Below are positions 49,994 to 62,596 of a stretch of DNA of 64,000 nucleotides, piece by piece. The notes beneath the pieces were generated by a model. It worked only from the letters and a program-made list of their open reading frames with translations, searched no databases and was not told where the DNA came from. Source of the stretch: Sphingobium sp. CECT 9361 (GTDB taxonomy: Bacteria > Pseudomonadota > Alphaproteobacteria > Sphingomonadales > Sphingomonadaceae); the NCBI RefSeq assembly GCF_918741285.1, contig NZ_CAKKNC010000014.1, forward strand, positions 1 to 64,000, read 5' to 3'. The position numbers and the translations under genes are program-made. Position 1 is the first letter of the stretch; each line of letters opens with the position of its first letter.

Positions 49994-52888
49994 TTATGTT
50001 TTGAGCATTGCCTTGAGATAATGTCCGGTAAAGCTGGCTTCAGTGGCGGCGACCTTTTCCGGGGTGCCTTCCGCGACCACCATGCCGCCCTTCACGCCGC
50101 CTTCCGGACCCATGTCGATGATCCAGTCGGCGGTCTTGATGACGTCCAGATTATGCTCGATCACGACCACGCTATTGCCTTGCTCAACCAGCGCATGCAG
50201 CACTTCAAGCAGCTTGCGCACATCCTCGAAATGCAGGCCGGTCGTGGGTTCGTCCAATATGTAGAGAGTATTGCCGGTCGCGCGGCGGGAAAGCTCTTTG
50301 GCGAGTTTCACCCGCTGCGCTTCGCCGCCTGACAATGTCGTCGCCTGCTGGCCGACCTTGACGTAGCCAAGGCCAACTTCGACCAGCATTGCCATCTTGT
50401 CGCGGATCGGCGGTACAGCCTTGAAGAATTCCACGGCGTCCTCGACCGTCATGTCCAGCACGTCGGCGATCGACTTGCCCTTGAACTTCACTTCCAGCGT
50501 TTCGCGGTTGTACCGCTGTCCATGGCACACGTCGCACGTGACATAGACGTCGGGCAGAAAGTGCATCTCGATCTTGATGAGCCCATCGCCCTGACAGGCT
50601 TCGCAACGTCCGCCCTTCACATTGAAGCTGAACCGCCCCGGCTTGTATCCGCGCGCTTGCGATTCGGGCAGGCCAGCGAACCAGTCGCGAATGTTGGTAA
50701 AGCTGCCCGTATAGGTCGCCGGGTTGGACCGTGGCGTACGTCCGATGGGCGACTGGTCGATGTCGATGACCTTGTCGCAATATTCCAAGCCCGTCACCTT
50801 GTCATGCGCACCCGCGATGATGCGCGCCCCGTTCAAGGCGCGCGCGGACGCGGCGTAGAGGGTGTCGATAGTGAAGCTCGATTTGCCCGAACCCGACACG
50901 CCCGTAACGCAGGTGAAGGTGCCTAGTGGGATAGACGCGGTAACGCCACGCAGGTTATTGGCGCGCGCATTATGAACTGTTAATTTCTTGCCCGATCCCT
51001 TGCGCCGCTTCTTCGGTACTTCGATCTGGCGCGTACCGTTCAGATAATCGGCAGTCAGCGAATCCTTCGACTTGAGGATCTCGTCCAGAGTCCCGCGCGC
51101 GACGACCGTGCCGCCATGCACGCCCGCGCCCGGACCCATATCCAGAATATAGTCAGCCGTACGGATCGCATCCTCGTCGTGCTCGACAACGATCACAGTA
51201 TTACCCAGATCGCGCAGGCGCTTGAGCGTGATGAGCAATCGGTCGTTATCGCGCTGGTGCAGGCCAATAGACGGCTCGTCCAGCACGTAAAGGACGCCCG
51301 ACAGGCCGGAGCCGATCTGCGAGGCAAGGCGAATACGTTGCGATTCACCGCCTGACAAAGTGCCGCTGGTTCGATCAAGATTGAGGTAGTCTAGGCCCAC
51401 ATTGTTCAAAAAGCCCAGACGCTCGACGATTTCCTTCAGGATTGCCTTGGCGATCTGGTTCTGCTGATCGTTGAGATGCTGCGGCAGTTCGGTAAAGAAA
51501 CCCAGCGCATCCACCACACTACGGCGGGTGGGGATCGAGATGTCCTCGCCCGCTATCTTAACCGCTAGCGCTTCGGGTTTCAGACGCGCGCCATGGCAGG
51601 TCTCGCAAGGCTGCGCCGTTTGATATTTGGACAGTTCTTCGCGCATCCACGCGCTTTCTGTCTGGAGCATTCGGCGATTGAGGTTCCCGATGACACCCTC
51701 GAAAGCTTTCTTGACCTCGTAGAATTTGCGTCCATCCTGAAAGCGCAGGGTAACTGCCTTGCCGCCGGTGCCGTGCAGGATGACGAGTTGCACTTCGCCG
51801 GGCAGATCTTTCCACGGCGTATCGAGCGAAAAGCCGAACTCTTTCGCAAGCGATCCCAGCACCTGCATATAATAAGGACTAGGCGGATTGGATTTCGCCC
51901 ATGGAACGATGGCGCCTTTTTTCAGGCTCAGGTCTTCGTTCGGGACGACAAGCTGGCTGTCGAACAGCAGTTTTTCGCCCAAACCGTCGCATGCGGGGCA
52001 AGCGCCTTGCGGGGCGTTGAACGAAAACAGGCGCGGCTCGATCTCAGCAATGGTAAAGCCGCTGACCGGGCAGGCAAATTTCTCCGAGAACACGATACGG
52101 TTTGCGGGGATGCCGGTGTTTTTCATCTTGCCGGTCGTCTGGGTCTCATCTTCGCGACCCGGCACGTTCCCATCCGCCAGATCGACATAGGCCAGCCCGT
52201 CGGCCAGCTTCAGCGCTGTCTCGAAACTCTCAGCCAGCCGCGTCTGGATATCATCGCGCACCGCAATACGATCCACCACGACTTCGATGTCATGCTTAAG
52301 TTTCTTGTCGAGGGCAGGGGCATCCTCGATCTCGTACAGTTCGCCATCAATGCGGACGCGCGTAAACCCGGCCTTCTGCCACTCCGCCAGTTCCTTGCGA
52401 TACTCCCCCTTGCGACCGCGCACGACGGGGGCAAGGAGGAAGAACCGCGTTCCTTCGGGCAACTGCATCACGCGGTCGACCATCTGGCTGACGGTTTGCG
52501 CGCTGATCGGCAGACCCGTGACCGGCGAATAGGGAACGCCCACACGCGCCCAGAGCAAACGCATGTAATCGTATATCTCCGTTACCGTGGCCACGGTGGA
52601 GCGGGGATTACGGCTCGTGGTCTTCTGCTCGATGCTGATCGCCGGGGACAGCCCGTCGATATGCTCGACATCGGGCTTCTGCATCATCTCCAGAAACTGT
52701 CGCGCATAAGCCGATAGGGACTCGACATAACGCCGCTGCCCCTCGGCATAGATAGTGTCGAAAGCGAGCGAGGACTTCCCCGAACCAGACAAGCCGGTGA
52801 TGACGATCAGGCTGTCACGCGGCAGATCCACGTCCACGCCTTTGAGATTATGTTCGCGCGCTCCACGCACGGAGATATGAGTCAGCAT
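49994..52888 (-). CDS. uvrA: UvrABC system protein A
   Basis: A 964-residue UvrA from the ATG at 52888. Two ABC modules ([16 protein letters not shown] and [16 protein letters not shown]), zinc-finger CxxC pairs ([16 protein letters not shown] and CDVCHG), and LSGGESQRI and LSGGEAQRV signatures are present. It recognises DNA damage. A GTTC-N7-GTTC LexA-type box lies 11 bases before the start. Confidence 0.98.
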   Translation of the reverse strand: MLTHISVRGAREHNLKGVDVDLPRDSLIVITGLSGSGKSSLAFDTIYAEGQRRYVESLSAYARQFLEMMQKPDVEHIDGLSPAISIEQKTTSRNPRSTVATVTEIYDYMRLLWARVGVPYSPVTGLPISAQTVSQMVDRVMQLPEGTRFFLLAPVVRGRKGEYRKELAEWQKAGFTRVRIDGELYEIEDAPALDKKLKHDIEVVVDRIAVRDDIQTRLAESFETALKLADGLAYVDLADGNVPGREDETQTTGKMKNTGIPANRIVFSEKFACPVSGFTIAEIEPRLFSFNAPQGACPACDGLGEKLLFDSQLVVPNEDLSLKKGAIVPWAKSNPPSPYYMQVLGSLAKEFGFSLDTPWKDLPGEVQLVILHGTGGKAVTLRFQDGRKFYEVKKAFEGVIGNLNRRMLQTESAWMREELSKYQTAQPCETCHGARLKPEALAVKIAGEDISIPTRRSVVDALGFFTELPQHLNDQQNQIAKAILKEIVERLGFLNNVGLDYLNLDRTSGTLSGGESQRIRLASQIGSGLSGVLYVLDEPSIGLHQRDNDRLLITLKRLRDLGNTVIVVEHDEDAIRTADYILDMGPGAGVHGGTVVARGTLDEILKSKDSLTADYLNGTRQIEVPKKRRKGSGKKLTVHNARANNLRGVTASIPLGTFTCVTGVSGSGKSSFTIDTLYAASARALNGARIIAGAHDKVTGLEYCDKVIDIDQSPIGRTPRSNPATYTGSFTNIRDWFAGLPESQARGYKPGRFSFNVKGGRCEACQGDGLIKIEMHFLPDVYVTCDVCHGQRYNRETLEVKFKGKSIADVLDMTVEDAVEFFKAVPPIRDKMAMLVEVGLGYVKVGQQATTLSGGEAQRVKLAKELSRRATGNTLYILDEPTTGLHFEDVRKLLEVLHALVEQGNSVVVIEHNLDVIKTADWIIDMGPEGGVKGGMVVAEGTPEKVAATEASFTGHYLKAMLKT

Positions 52889-52898
52889 GGGGCGCTTT

Positions 52899-52913
52899 GT
52901 TCCACATTTGTTC
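52899..52913. promoter_or_regulatory. LexA (SOS) box of uvrA
   Basis: GTTC at 52899-52902, 7 bases, GTTC at 52910-52913: the alphaproteobacterial SOS operator. It lies 11 bases before the uvrA ATG. Confidence 0.8.
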
Positions 52914-53082
52914 AGGTGAGGCAAGGGGGCGAACGGGACGGTCCGCGGCAGCAATATGGGGCGGCAGGGTAGCCGGGGCAAGGCCGGAAGACACCACTGC
53001 GAACACTTCTGTTGTTAACACTGGACGAAGAGCGCGTTTGGCAGGAATGTGCCTGTCAAACACGCGGCAAAAGGGTGAGGCT

Positions 53083-54390
53083 ATGGAGTATCGGTCAGGC
53101 AAAAAGTGGCAAAATCGGCTGACGATGCCTTTTGCGCTCATCGGCTTATTGCAACCCGCATACGCTTTCGCACGAGATACCTACATTCATGCCGGGCGTA
53201 TCATCGATGTGCTGGCTGGGACGGTTTTGACCGATCAGAGCATTCATGTGCGCCACGATCGCATCGTTGCGGTAGGGAAGTGGACAGAGCCACCTGCGGA
53301 CGCGACTGTAATCGACTGGACGAAACGCACCGTACTTCCTGGGCTAATCGACTTGCACACGCATATTGCGGACACGGGTACTTCGGAAGATGTCGCTCTT
53401 CCGGTCAAGACGTCACCAGTCCAGACGGCCTTGCTGGGTGTGCGGAACGCGCGGCTGACGTTGAAGGCGGGTTTCACCACCGTGCGCGATCTGGGCACAT
53501 ATCGCGGTCTGGTCGATGTCGCGGTGCGCGATGGGATCGAACAAGGATTGTTTCCGGGACCACGAATGGCCGTTGCCGGCGCATATCTTACTATTCCCGG
53601 CGGGGGTGGCGAAATAACAGGTCTGCCCGTCGGAATGGCAGTGCCCCCCGACATGCGTCTGGGCGTAGCCCGCAATCCGGCCGAAGTGCAGCAGAAAGCC
53701 GAGGCGTTGTTCGCAAGCGGCATCGATCAACTTAAGGTGATCGGAACCGGCGCGGTGCTGGCCATCGGCACCGAGCCGGGAACCGAAGAAATGACCGTCG
53801 ACGATATCGCCGCAGCGGTGGCTGTCGCCAAGGCACATAACAGCTACGTCACCGTCCACGCCCATGGTGCTGCCGGGATCAAGACGGCCATCCGCGCCGG
53901 CGCACGCTCCATCGAACATGCCAGCCTGATCGATGACGAAGGGATCGCACTGGCAAAAGCCAAAGGTGTGTGGCTCGTCATGGACGTCTATGACGGCGAC
54001 TATATCGACAGCATCGGCACGCAGCAGGGCTGGCCCAACGAGTATCTGCGTAAGAACCTGGAAACCACGCAGACGCAGCGTGACGGCTTTGCAAAGGCAG
54101 TCAAAGCAGGCGTCAGAATCGGTTACGGCACAGATGCGGGCGTATATCCGCATGGCTGGAACGCCCGCCAGTTCGCTTATATGGTGCGCTTCGGGATGAC
54201 GCCGATGCAGGCGATTCAAGCGGCGACAATCAGTGCCGCGCAACTGATGCAGCGCGAAAAGGACATCGGCGCAATTGCGCCAGGGCGCTTTGCAGACATC
54301 ATTGCAGTCGATGGAAATCCGCTGAACAATATCCGGATCCTCGAAAATCCCCCGAAAGTGATGAAGGCTGGAGTAGTTGTCGAGCAATAA
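53083..54390 (+). CDS. Exported imidazolonepropionase-like amidohydrolase
   Basis: About 435 residues, ATG at 53083 with GGTGAGG upstream. A signal peptide (ALIGLLQPAYAFA) precedes an amidohydrolase barrel: LPGLIDLHTHIAD, FTTVRDLGTY, VTVHAHGAAGI, RSIEHASLID and IGYGTDAGVY provide metal ligands. Closest to Xaa-Pro dipeptidase/organophosphate acid anhydrolase-like amidohydrolases. The natural substrate is probably a dipeptide or amide. Confidence 0.9.
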   Translation: MEYRSGKKWQNRLTMPFALIGLLQPAYAFARDTYIHAGRIIDVLAGTVLTDQSIHVRHDRIVAVGKWTEPPADATVIDWTKRTVLPGLIDLHTHIADTGTSEDVALPVKTSPVQTALLGVRNARLTLKAGFTTVRDLGTYRGLVDVAVRDGIEQGLFPGPRMAVAGAYLTIPGGGGEITGLPVGMAVPPDMRLGVARNPAEVQQKAEALFASGIDQLKVIGTGAVLAIGTEPGTEEMTVDDIAAAVAVAKAHNSYVTVHAHGAAGIKTAIRAGARSIEHASLIDDEGIALAKAKGVWLVMDVYDGDYIDSIGTQQGWPNEYLRKNLETTQTQRDGFAKAVKAGVRIGYGTDAGVYPHGWNARQFAYMVRFGMTPMQAIQAATISAAQLMQREKDIGAIAPGRFADIIAVDGNPLNNIRILENPPKVMKAGVVVEQ

Positions 54391-54993
54391 TATGTCTCGA
54401 TCTGACGCATCTGCGTAGCAATAAAGCTCTATCATCATCCCTGACAGATGTTATTTGTCGACTAGGAACCGTCGTTCGTCGACTGCAGTGTCGTTCGCCG
54501 ACAGGGATGGTCCGCTATCGAAGCAACCGCCCAGCGTACACGGCGTTGCGATATGAATAGCCAAAGCGGATGGCGCTGCCCGTGCAGCCATCGCTTTGAG
54601 TTTTGAGAGATCCTGAAGTGCCCGACAGCATGAGCAGGATGCGCCCCCGGTCATCCCTTGCACCGGGGGCGTTTTTAGTTCTCTTCCCAAATCCGGCGCA
54701 GTTCCACATTTCCTTTACGGAAACCGCGATTAATGCGTTCGTCCGCTTCGACGAATGACCGTTGGTCGTTACGCATATGCTGTTTATCGACAGCGCCGCT
54801 GTCCGCCGATGCTACGGGATGCTGGTCGAACCGAGCGCGATCAATGTGCACGCCCGGCCTAGAAAGAAAGGGCAGGACGGATCGCAACGATCGCAACAAG
54901 GATCGACGGTTCCCCGCCCCGGAATGGCTCTGCCGCCCCCAAAACGGGCAGGACCACTCCAGGTCCAACCCACTGTTTCGAGGAGATTTTGCC
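54391..54993. other. Intergenic region upstream of urcA
   Basis: Holds a strong terminator at 54642-54676 and, after it, a long leader for the UrcA-family gene. Short inverted repeats occur at 54436-54509 (CATCCCTG/CAGGGATG) but do not build a clear structure. No gene is recognised. Confidence 0.55.
54642..54676 (+). terminator. Rho-independent terminator
   Basis: Stem of CGCCCCCGGT (54642-54651) and ACCGGGGGCG (54662-54671) with a 10-base loop, then TTTTT. Being 250 bases beyond the amidohydrolase stop, it ends either a long 3' leader or an unseen small RNA. Confidence 0.8.
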
Positions 54994-55353
54994 ATGTCCG
55001 TATTTTCCACCAAGACGAAGAGCTTCACTGCCGCATTGGCTGCCGCTGCCGCCCTCGTCGCTGGCACGCCAGCATTTGCAGAAACCTTCGTATCCAACGG
55101 TCGCAGCGTCGAAGTCCGTCACGGCGATCTGGACCTGAACAATGCTGCAGGCCGTCGCGCCCTTAACGCCCGCATCTACAAGGCTGCTACCAAAGTGTGT
55201 GCAACTGCTGACGCCCGTGAAATGATGGCATGCCGTGAGAAGACGCTGAACCACATCAAGCAGCCGATCAGCGCCGCCATCGCACGGGCCGAAACGAAGG
55301 CGCGCTATGCTGACGCGACGCCCGTTAGCGCAAGGGTCGTCGTCGGTAACTGA
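54994..55353 (+). CDS. UrcA family protein
   Basis: A 119-residue protein from the ATG at 54994 with GAGGAG upstream. Signal peptide (FTAALAAAAALVAGTPAFA), then the UrcA motif: SVEVRHGDLDLNNAAGRRALNARIYKAATKVC and Cys in MACREKTL. UrcA proteins are common secreted proteins of sphingomonads and relatives; function unknown. Confidence 0.9.
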   Translation: MSVFSTKTKSFTAALAAAAALVAGTPAFAETFVSNGRSVEVRHGDLDLNNAAGRRALNARIYKAATKVCATADAREMMACREKTLNHIKQPISAAIARAETKARYADATPVSARVVVGN

Positions 55354-55376
55354 ACGTGAGCGCCGCGATGACGAAA

Positions 55377-55407
55377 GCCCCCGGCGCGGATTGTGCCGGG
55401 GGCTTTT
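55377..55407 (+). terminator. Rho-independent terminator of urcA
   Basis: Stem GCCCCCGGC (55377-55385) with GCCGGGGGC (55395-55403), a 9-base loop and TTTT. Confidence 0.85.
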
Positions 55408-55425
55408 GCATATCGGTGTCCTGGC

Positions 55426-56073
55426 TCAGGATGGCGATGGTGTTTCGCTATTCGCCTGAGCCTCCGCAATGAGGGCACCGTCAATTGCCTTTGCCTTCAG
55501 ATAAGCGGGACGCTGCGCGATACGCTCGGCATATTCAGCGAAGACCGGCCGTGTAGGAATTGAATTGAAGGCCAATCCCCAACCGATTTGCGATCCTACA
55601 TAGACGTCGGCAGCGGTGAATCGATCGCCACATATCCACTGCTTGCCCGATAAGGCATATTCCAACCCGTCCATTGCCTGGTCGAACGTACCGTAGCCCA
55701 TCATCATCGACTTATCTGCAGGCGTTTCCCACTGCATTGCCCGATTGGTGACGGCTGCTTCGATCGGGCCGGCAGCAAAGAACAACCAGCGATAATAGTC
55801 CGCGCGCTCATCGGCTTTGGGGGCCAAACCAGCGTCCGGAAATGCTTCAGCCAGATAGGCGCAGATGGCCGCACATTCCGTTATGACTTTGCCATTGTGG
55901 ACGATGGTCGGAACCTTGCCCATTGGATTGATCGCAAGATAATCTGGCGCCTTCATGGTCGTTCCGTAATCGAGCAGCACTTGCTCGTAAGGCGCAGCTA
56001 CCTCTTCCAGCATCCACCGCGCGATTTGCCCGCGCGACATCGGGTTGGTGTAGAATGTAATCGTTTCGGTCAT
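55426..56073 (-). CDS. Glutathione S-transferase
   Basis: A 215-residue protein from the ATG at 56073. GST N-domain FYTNPMSRGQIARWMLEEV, INPMGKVPTIV and ITECAAICAYLAE; C-domain WICGDRFTAADVYVGSQIGWG. A 16-base palindrome and a GAAC-N7-GAAC pair lie upstream (56098-56122). The role is general detoxification. Confidence 0.92.
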   Translation of the reverse strand: MTETITFYTNPMSRGQIARWMLEEVAAPYEQVLLDYGTTMKAPDYLAINPMGKVPTIVHNGKVITECAAICAYLAEAFPDAGLAPKADERADYYRWLFFAAGPIEAAVTNRAMQWETPADKSMMMGYGTFDQAMDGLEYALSGKQWICGDRFTAADVYVGSQIGWGLAFNSIPTRPVFAEYAERIAQRPAYLKAKAIDGALIAEAQANSETPSPS

Positions 56074-56097
56074 CGGCTTATCTCCCATAAATAATCG

Positions 56098-56122
56098 GAA
56101 CATATCACGAACAAATGTTCGT
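56098..56122. promoter_or_regulatory. Possible operator upstream of the GST gene
   Basis: Palindrome ACGAACA-N2-TGTTCGT at 56107-56122, TetR-like in shape, overlapping a GAAC-N7-GAAC pair (56098-56112) that matches a LexA box in reverse. It ends 5 bases before the S9 peptidase stop. Confidence 0.5.
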
Positions 56123-56127
56123 GCCAA

Positions 56128-58176
56128 TCAGGGTTTGCTGCGATATTTATCGAACCAGGCGAGTATAGCCGCTGCCTTTGCCGCCGACTGGGAGGGTCGT
56201 GCGGTGAAGCCGCCGTGGCTGGCCCCCGGTACTTTCACCAGAGCCGTTGGCACACCCTGAATTTGGAGCGCTGCATAATATTGTTCCGATTCGCTGACCG
56301 GCGTCCTGTAATCTTCGCTACCCACGACAACCAATGTCGGCGTCTTCACATTGCCGATGAGGCTGAGCGGCGAGCGTGACCAGTAGGACATGGGATCTTC
56401 CCAAGGCTTCTTTTCGAACCAGTAACGGGAAGTGAACAGCGTATTGTCCATCGTCAGCGCCTCGCTGATCCAGTTGATTACCGGCTTTTGCGTCGCCGCC
56501 GCCTTGAACCGATCGGTTTTGCCGACGATCCAGCTGGTCAGCACGCCGCCGCCCGATCCGCCGGTAACGAACAGATTGTCGGGATCGACCACGCCCAATG
56601 CAATCGCCGCATCGACCGCCGCCATCAGGTCGCCATAATCGTCACCGGGATATTTGTGGTGGATCAACTGTGCAAATTCTTCACCGTAGGACGTCGATCC
56701 GCGCGGGTTGGTGTATAGCACCGCATAGCCCGATGCCGCATAAAGCTGGTCATCGGTCGAGAAGGACGGGCCATAGGCCGACGCCGGCCCACCGTGAATT
56801 TCAAGAATCATCGGAACCCGCGTTCCCGGCTGATAGCCCGGCGGCGTGACGAACCATGCGGGAACCGTACGGCCATCTGAAGCTTTCACGCCCAGTTCCC
56901 GAACCTGCCCCAGCGATTTGGTGGCCAGCAGATTATCGTTCAGCCGAGTCAATTGTCGCACCTTGCCACCCTGCGCGACGGAAATATCTGCGGGGCGATA
57001 ATAGGTGCCGCTGGTGAAGGCCACTATGCCACCCTTTGAAACGGAAAAGTCGCCACCGCTGTAGGGACGATCCAATCCCGCGCCCGCGAGGCTTGTAGCG
57101 ATTTGTGTTACACGTCCGTCCAGAGTGACCCGCGCGACGCGGTTGACACCTTCCTGATCGTAGAGCGCATAGAGGCTTTTGCCGTCGGCAGACCATTCGA
57201 TCTTGTCGATGCTGCGGTCGAGATTGGCGGTGATCGTCCGCGCTCCGCTGCCGTCGCGGTTCATGATAGACAGGCGCGTGTTTTGATAGGCGAGGCGTTT
57301 GTCGTCGAATCCAAGATAAGCAACTTGTCGCCCCTCCGGGGAAATGACTGGGCTGTTATCAGGTCCGACGCGCGTCGTAAGCGGCGTGATTGCGCCAGAG
57401 GCGGTGTCGAGCGCATAGATTTCGCTATCGAACACCTGCTGCTGCCAATCGGGTTTGCGCACCGATGTGAACAGGATGCTAGCGCCGTCGGGCGTCCACG
57501 CGAGCGGGCCGCCGTCATTATAGTCGCCGAAACTGAGCTGACGCGGTGCGCCGCCATCGGCGGGCACGACGAAGATATGACTGTATCCCGGCGTAACATA
57601 CCCTCCGCCGTCGTTGCGATAATCCACACGGTCGATGATTTCGAGCGGCGGTGCCCATTGCGCACCTTCCGGCTTTTCGGGCGCCTTGCCCAGCTTCAAG
57701 CCTTCGCCCGGCACGTTCATTGTATACGCGATCTGCTTGCCATCGGGGGACCAGGCAATGTCTTGCGGCGCGTCCGGCAAGCCCGTCACGCGGGCGGTGG
57801 CATGGTTTGTCATCCAGTGCACGAACAGTTGCGGCTTCTCGCCCGGTTCGCTGGCAATATAGGCGATGCGCTGGCCACCTGGCGACCAGCGGGGCTGGCT
57901 CGCATTGCCGGACGACCCGGCTGCGATGGGAGTCTGCTTGCCCGTCCCGACATCGATCAGCCATATGCTGCTGCGAGCGCGATCGGTCATTATATCGCCA
58001 GACTTGCGCACATAAGCGATGGTCTTGCCATCCGGGCTAATCTGCGGATCTGTCGCGACTTCTAGCGCGAAGAGGTCGCGACCTTGTAGCACAGGGCTTG
58101 GTACGTCTTCGGGCGCGGCCATCACAGGCATTGACGCAGTGAGAAGCAGCAGGGAAATCAAAGATTTGCGGATCAT
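56128..58176 (-). CDS. Secreted S9 family prolyl oligopeptidase-like peptidase
   Basis: A 682-residue protein, ATG at 58176. Signal peptide (SLISLLLLTASMPVMA), a seven-bladed propeller with repeated PD40-type motifs (ISPDGKTIAYVR; WSPDGKQIAYT) and a C-terminal alpha/beta hydrolase domain with Ser in TGGSGGGVLTSW, Asp in SEDYRTPVSE and His in GASHGGFT. It should cleave oligopeptides in the periplasm. Confidence 0.95.
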   Translation of the reverse strand: MIRKSLISLLLLTASMPVMAAPEDVPSPVLQGRDLFALEVATDPQISPDGKTIAYVRKSGDIMTDRARSSIWLIDVGTGKQTPIAAGSSGNASQPRWSPGGQRIAYIASEPGEKPQLFVHWMTNHATARVTGLPDAPQDIAWSPDGKQIAYTMNVPGEGLKLGKAPEKPEGAQWAPPLEIIDRVDYRNDGGGYVTPGYSHIFVVPADGGAPRQLSFGDYNDGGPLAWTPDGASILFTSVRKPDWQQQVFDSEIYALDTASGAITPLTTRVGPDNSPVISPEGRQVAYLGFDDKRLAYQNTRLSIMNRDGSGARTITANLDRSIDKIEWSADGKSLYALYDQEGVNRVARVTLDGRVTQIATSLAGAGLDRPYSGGDFSVSKGGIVAFTSGTYYRPADISVAQGGKVRQLTRLNDNLLATKSLGQVRELGVKASDGRTVPAWFVTPPGYQPGTRVPMILEIHGGPASAYGPSFSTDDQLYAASGYAVLYTNPRGSTSYGEEFAQLIHHKYPGDDYGDLMAAVDAAIALGVVDPDNLFVTGGSGGGVLTSWIVGKTDRFKAAATQKPVINWISEALTMDNTLFTSRYWFEKKPWEDPMSYWSRSPLSLIGNVKTPTLVVVGSEDYRTPVSESEQYYAALQIQGVPTALVKVPGASHGGFTARPSQSAAKAAAILAWFDKYRSKP

Positions 58177-58252
58177 GGTATCGCCTTCACCAGAAATGGG
58201 GAGGGCGACACCATGATGCTTTTTCATGTCCGCGCAAGGGGGGGTGACAGCC

Positions 58253-59518
58253 TCAGCAGCCTACGCCTGCGGCACCGGCCAGCATCCCGCCCAGACCGCC
58301 CCGGCATTTCTTCTTCGGCTTTTCGGATTGGCCCGCCGTGCTGCTGTCTTCTCCGCGCATCATGCCACCCATATTGGGGCCATTGATAAACCACATGCTG
58401 TTGGATCGATAGCGGACGCGCGCCGTCCATTCCGGCTTCCACGCGGCCTTTGGATTGTCCGGGCGGGGTGGATAGGCGAAATTGGCTTCCGGCCCATAGG
58501 CATAAAGATTACCCATCATGAACTGGCTGGCTGCCTGTTTCACTTCGGCAGGCATGATACAACTTGTCTGGCTGGGCGGCAGGACGACCTTTTGCGCAAT
58601 CAGGCGATTCACCGTCGCGGGTGCAATCCAATCCCACAGCGCGCCGCCGAAATTCTGCGTGGTGGAGGACGACCACCACACCATGTCGTTGGCCTGTCCG
58701 TCCGGTCCGGGATTGAAGCCCATCGTCCAAGCGTAATAGCCCGTCGCATTGGCTACGCTGTTCCAGTTGAGCATCGTCGCGCCGCCGGCCATGTCGGAGG
58801 CTTTGCCGGTGATGGCGGGGAGGAAATCCTGCGCGAGGCTGAACTTGATCTCCGGCGAATAATTGCCCGCGATGCGATGCTCGCCGATCAGGGAGCTATC
58901 GGCTGACACCGTCTTGCGATCCTTGCCATTGGGCCATTCGCCATAGGTCTTGCTGTTGGCCAGACTTATCGCCCAGTCGGCCGGAATGTTCACGCCCGAC
59001 GTAAACAAACCCGGCGGCACTTGTCCGGCGGCGACCTTGGCGAAGTCGATAACGACCGGCTGGTTCTTGGGTGCGTGTGGGCCGCACCCCCAGAAAATGA
59101 GCAAGCGGCCTTTAGGCTTCTGGAAGTCTTTGGGCATTTGCTTGCCGTCTTCGCGGGGCGTGGCGGTGCCGGGTGTGGGTGTATAGAGCGGCACCGACTT
59201 GCCGAGCTTTGCGCCCGTCGGCATAAAATGGTCGGCCTTGGGGGCACCCGGTGTTGCCGCACGAGTGGACCCAAGCCGCAGGTCGAGCGTGTGGATCATC
59301 TTGTTCCCGCCGCCGCCGAACACCATCGAAAGACCCGCACCCATCCCGCTACCCATGGCAGCGATACCCGACGTCGTGCTGGCATCGATCGTGTAGCGCG
59401 CGATTGGTGCGACACCCTGTTGCGTAACCCCCGGAGTGGCGAGGAGGGCGACCAGAGCGGCGGCTGTCGAAAGACGGCCTGTACGGTTTAAGATTCGGCG
59501 CGAGAGAATAGGCATCAT
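58253..59518 (-). CDS. Large secreted protein of unknown function
   Basis: About 421 residues, ATG at 59518 or 59515. Signal peptide (LSTAAALVALLATPGVTQQ) and Gly/Met-rich segments (GIAAMGSGMGAGLSMVFGGGGNKM; NMGGMMRGED). The C-terminus has KKKCRGGLGGMLAGAAGVGC. I recognise no domain. FWGCGPHAPKNQPVVIDFAKV and TGYYAWTMGFNPG resemble conserved secreted proteins of sphingomonads, so it is probably a conserved hypothetical. Confidence 0.75.
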   Translation of the reverse strand: MMPILSRRILNRTGRLSTAAALVALLATPGVTQQGVAPIARYTIDASTTSGIAAMGSGMGAGLSMVFGGGGNKMIHTLDLRLGSTRAATPGAPKADHFMPTGAKLGKSVPLYTPTPGTATPREDGKQMPKDFQKPKGRLLIFWGCGPHAPKNQPVVIDFAKVAAGQVPPGLFTSGVNIPADWAISLANSKTYGEWPNGKDRKTVSADSSLIGEHRIAGNYSPEIKFSLAQDFLPAITGKASDMAGGATMLNWNSVANATGYYAWTMGFNPGPDGQANDMVWWSSSTTQNFGGALWDWIAPATVNRLIAQKVVLPPSQTSCIMPAEVKQAASQFMMGNLYAYGPEANFAYPPRPDNPKAAWKPEWTARVRYRSNSMWFINGPNMGGMMRGEDSSTAGQSEKPKKKCRGGLGGMLAGAAGVGC

Positions 59519-59764
59519 CACATTCCCCTGTTGGAAACGACTACAATGCGACCGCTTTTCTTGTGCCGGTCACATAGCATGGATGCGTCATGAACATATC
59601 AGGGAATTTGCGTTGTGATGCGGATCACGGGGGAGTTTACTGCTTCGAAATCCTGAACGTGTTTTGGGATCCGTTATGCCTCAGGCGCTGCGCCGAGAGA
59701 ATAAACCGATCCTCAAGCACGTTCAGGAGAACGGATGGGTTGAATGCTGCATTAGCTCCAACGA

Positions 59765-59792
59765 AAAAGGGCGACCCGCAGGCCGCCCTTTT
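59765..59792 (-). terminator. Rho-independent terminator of clpA
   Basis: Arms AAAAGGGCG (59765-59773) and CGCCCTTTT (59784-59792); on the minus strand the stem is followed by a T run (about 59764-59768). It is 20 bases beyond the clpA stop. Confidence 0.75.
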
Positions 59793-59812
59793 CTCATCCG
59801 ATATGTGTGGGC

Positions 59813-62128
<2,316 letters not shown>

Positions 62129-62295
62129 TTGACGTTACTCCTGTGCCCAAAGGACGGGCGTGTCTGACCCTATGTCGGCATCCATCGTACCCCGATCAAG
62201 GGATACGATTTCCTCCGCGCAATCATTGTCTTGCATAAAGGCTGGCTGCGTAACTTCACTATAGTGCCTAAGAAGGCGGCCAGGCCGATTTGCGA

Positions 62296-62493
62296 TCATT
62301 TTTTGAATAACGCCTCGGCGCTTGCCTTATGGTTAACGGCATAGTCGCGTCGCTTCAGCGTCCGCGCTATTTCCAGTCGCAGCGTCTCAATGCGTGCATC
62401 CAGTTCGGCCACCGAAAATGGGTCGAGATCCTGCCGCGTCAGCGCGGCCAGAATATCATCGGCCTTTTTGGGCTGATATTCGTCCATGTCCAT
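62296..62493 (-). CDS. DUF1192 domain protein
   Basis: A 65-residue protein (ILAALTRQDLDPFSVAELDARIETLRLEIARTLKRRD) with the DUF1192 signature, a coiled-coil region and a short C-tail. Function unknown. It diverges from the quinone oxidoreductase gene with about 100 bases between. Confidence 0.88.
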   Translation of the reverse strand: MDMDEYQPKKADDILAALTRQDLDPFSVAELDARIETLRLEIARTLKRRDYAVNHKASAEALFKK

Positions 62494-62596
62494 CTAGTGA
62501 ATGTTGACCCGAATTCATTGTCTGTCAATAAGAGTGCTGGGCCGCTCATCGCGTTTTATTTTGCGGTGCAGCAATTCGCCGGGGAATAGCACAAGT

